Shown in pieces: positions 4,435 to 5,929 of a DNA stretch of 5,929 bases. The notes beneath the pieces are model-generated. The model worked only from the letters and a program-made list of their open reading frames with translations, searched no databases and was not told the origin of the DNA. Position 1 is the stretch's first letter. The number at the start of each line of letters is the position of its first letter. Where the stretch lies: NCBI GenBank assembly GCA_900554595.1, contig USHZ01000121.1, positions 1-5,929 on the forward strand, read 5' to 3'. The DNA is from an uncultured Collinsella sp. (lineage in GTDB: Bacteria; Actinomycetota; Coriobacteriia; Coriobacteriales; Coriobacteriaceae). The position numbers were made by a program, and so were the translations under genes.

Positions 4435-5929
4435 CTACTGAGCGGTGTTGAGCGAACGCTTGACGGCATCACGCCAACCAGCGAGGTTGCTCTCACGGCG
4501 CTCGGCGGACATGTGAGGATGGAAGACTTTGACGATCTGAGCGTTTTGCTCCAGCTCCTCCAAATCCTCCCAATAGCCGACGGCAAGGCCTGCCAAGTAC
4601 GCGGCGCCGATCGCCGTGGTCTCCACCGTCTCGCACTGCAGCACGGGGATATCCAGCAAATCGGCCTGGAATTGCATGATGAACTCGTTGCGCGAGGCAC
4701 CGCCATCGACGGACAGGCGCTCAATCGAAAGTCCCACGTCCTGCTCCATGGCGCGCAGCACGTCATAACTCTGGTAGGCCATGGACTCGCAGGCCGCACG
4801 CACAATGGTCGCGCGACTCGAGGCACCGGTCAGGCCGCACACGATACCGCGAGCATGCGGGTCCCACCAGGGAGCGCCCAGGCCTGCGAAGGCGGGAACG
4901 AAGTAGCAGCCCTCGTTGTCGTTAATCGAAGTGGCGAGTTGCGCGGACTCGCTCACGCTCGAGATGATGCCCATGTTGTTGCGCAACCAGTTCATGGTTG
5001 AGCCGGCGGCAAAGATAGAACCCTCGAGCGCATAGCTGATCTTGCCGTCCGCGGCGATACCGATCGTGGAGACCAGACCGTTCTTGGATTCGACGATCTC
5101 GTCGCCGGTGTTCATGAGCATAAAGCAACCCGTGCCATAGGTGTTTTTGGTCTGGCCGGGATGGAAGCAGCAGTGGCCGAACAGCGACGCCTGCTGGTCG
5201 CCCGCCACGCCCATGATGGGTGGCATGTTGGTCATGATGTCGCTCGCGACGCGGCCGTAGTCGCCCGAGCTCCAACGAACCTCGGGCATCATGGAACGCG
5301 GGACGTCGAAAAGCGCCAGCAGATCGTCGTCCCAATCGAGCGTATGGATATTAAAGAGCGCGGTGCGGCTGGCATTGGTGTAGTCGGTGGCAAAGACCTG
5401 ACCGCCGGTGAGGTTGTAGATGAGCCAGGTGTCGATGGTGCCGAACATGAGGTCGCCCGCCGCCGCGCTCTCACGCGCGCCGTCGACGTTATCGAGAATC
5501 CACTGCACCTTGGAGGCCGAGAAATACGGGTCGAGCGTAAGCCCCGTGCGGGAGCGCACCAGCTCTTCTGCGCCCTGCTCGACCAGCTCGTCGATCAGAG
5601 GTGCGGTGCGACGGCATTGCCACACGATGGCGTTATAGATGGGTTGGCCGCTTATGCGGTCCCACACCACCGTGGTCTCGCGCTGGTTGGAGATACCGAT
5701 GGCGGCGATGCGGTCAGAATGGATACCACTCTTAAACTGAACCTCCATCATCACGCCGATCTGGCTGGCAAGCACCTCCGTGGGATCCTGCTCCACCCAG
5801 CCGGGGCGCGGGAAGCTGGTTTTGACGCTACGACGTGCCTGCGCGACGATGCAGCCGTACTCGTCGACGATGGTCGCAAGTACCGAGGTGGTGCCGCAGT
5901 CGAGCGCCATGATGTAGGAACCGCCAAAG
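4435..5929 (-). CDS. glpK: Glycerol kinase, GlpK (5' end just outside window)
   Basis: FGGY-family kinase that phosphorylates glycerol to sn-glycerol 3-phosphate with ATP in the cytoplasm. Glycerol-kinase signatures are abundant: GISNQRETT, YNAIVWQCRR, DPYFSASK, DTWLIYN, TDYTNASRT, GVAGDQQASLFG, KNTYGTGCFMLMNTG and VDGGASRNEF. The glycerol-binding Arg/Glu, Tyr and Asp/Gln are kept. The frame stays open from the ATG at 5908-5910 to the right edge, encoding FGGSYI before MALDCGTTS. That ATG aligns with an internal residue of E. coli GlpK (YIVALDQGTTS) and has no ribosome binding site, so the true start probably lies a few codons beyond the window. The first phosphate-binding loop reads DCGTTSVLA, where E. 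coli has DQGTTSSRA. Neither the E. coli fructose-bisphosphate loop (GGKGGTR) nor a Gram-positive HPr-phosphorylated His is seen at about residues 215-232. A TAG ends it, 122 bp before upp. Confidence 0.96.
   Translation of the reverse strand, partial: FGGSYIMALDCGTTSVLATIVDEYGCIVAQARRSVKTSFPRPGWVEQDPTEVLASQIGVMMEVQFKSGIHSDRIAAIGISNQRETTVVWDRISGQPIYNAIVWQCRRTAPLIDELVEQGAEELVRSRTGLTLDPYFSASKVQWILDNVDGARESAAAGDLMFGTIDTWLIYNLTGGQVFATDYTNASRTALFNIHTLDWDDDLLALFDVPRSMMPEVRWSSGDYGRVASDIMTNMPPIMGVAGDQQASLFGHCCFHPGQTKNTYGTGCFMLMNTGDEIVESKNGLVSTIGIAADGKISYALEGSIFAAGSTMNWLRNNMGIISSVSESAQLATSINDNEGCYFVPAFAGLGAPWWDPHARGIVCGLTGASSRATIVRAACESMAYQSYDVLRAMEQDVGLSIERLSVDGGASRNEFIMQFQADLLDIPVLQCETVETTAIGAAYLAGLAVGYWEDLEELEQNAQIVKVFHPHMSAERRESNLAGWRDAVKRSLNTAQ

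Noticed and set aside
4176..4826. Minus-strand frame of 216 codons spanning the glpK 3' end, the intergenic gap and the upp 5' end
   Set aside because: It is out of frame with both genes, which have clear family motifs, and its product is low-complexity.
1..5929. CRISPR arrays, transposases, attachment sites, tRNA or rRNA genes, or a novel multi-gene system
   Set aside because: No spaced identical repeats, terminal inverted repeats, mobile-element proteins or RNA-gene signatures were seen. The coding space is filled by conserved housekeeping genes.

Overview
The window is a gene-dense, GC-rich bacterial chromosome segment with every supported gene on the minus strand. Several features suggest Actinomycetota: GTG starts, an AtpA P-loop of the form GDRKTGKT, and an AtpB with a His/Glu pair swapped relative to E. 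coli. The b and delta subunits are separate, unlike the fused b-delta of mycobacteria. My best guess is a Coriobacteriia gut anaerobe (Collinsella-like); this is inference from overall protein character, not from a database match.

Layout in transcription order (right to left). A nearly complete glycerol kinase gene (glpK) runs off the right edge at its 5' end. After a 122-bp gap with several possible hairpins comes upp, uracil phosphoribosyltransferase. A strong hairpin with a T-rich tail follows upp and looks like its intrinsic terminator. The next 230 bp or so form a promoter region containing a good sigma-70-type promoter, two near-identical direct repeats about 51 bp apart, and an inverted repeat at the -35 box. 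The F-type ATP synthase operon then runs to the left edge: a small membrane protein in the atpI position, atpB (a), atpE (c), atpF (b), atpH (delta) and the first 287 codons of atpA (alpha). The rest of atpA, and presumably atpG, atpD and atpC, lie beyond the left edge.

Functionally, the atp genes encode the membrane Fo sector (a, c, b), the delta stalk connector and part of the F1 head. The c subunit lacks the Na+-binding signature, so proton coupling is inferred. The genes are tightly spaced (3-nt gap, 15-nt gap, 11-nt overlap, TAATG overlap), except for a 124-nt gap before the c gene. upp next to atp is a familiar Gram-positive arrangement. glpK feeds glycerol into central metabolism and has no obvious mechanistic link to the others.

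I see no mobile element, CRISPR array, tRNA, rRNA or undescribed system. The points worth a second look are variations within known families: a signal-peptide-like extension on subunit b, an insertion before Walker B in subunit alpha, unusual nucleotide-site and regulatory residues in GlpK, and the possible operators in front of the atp operon.
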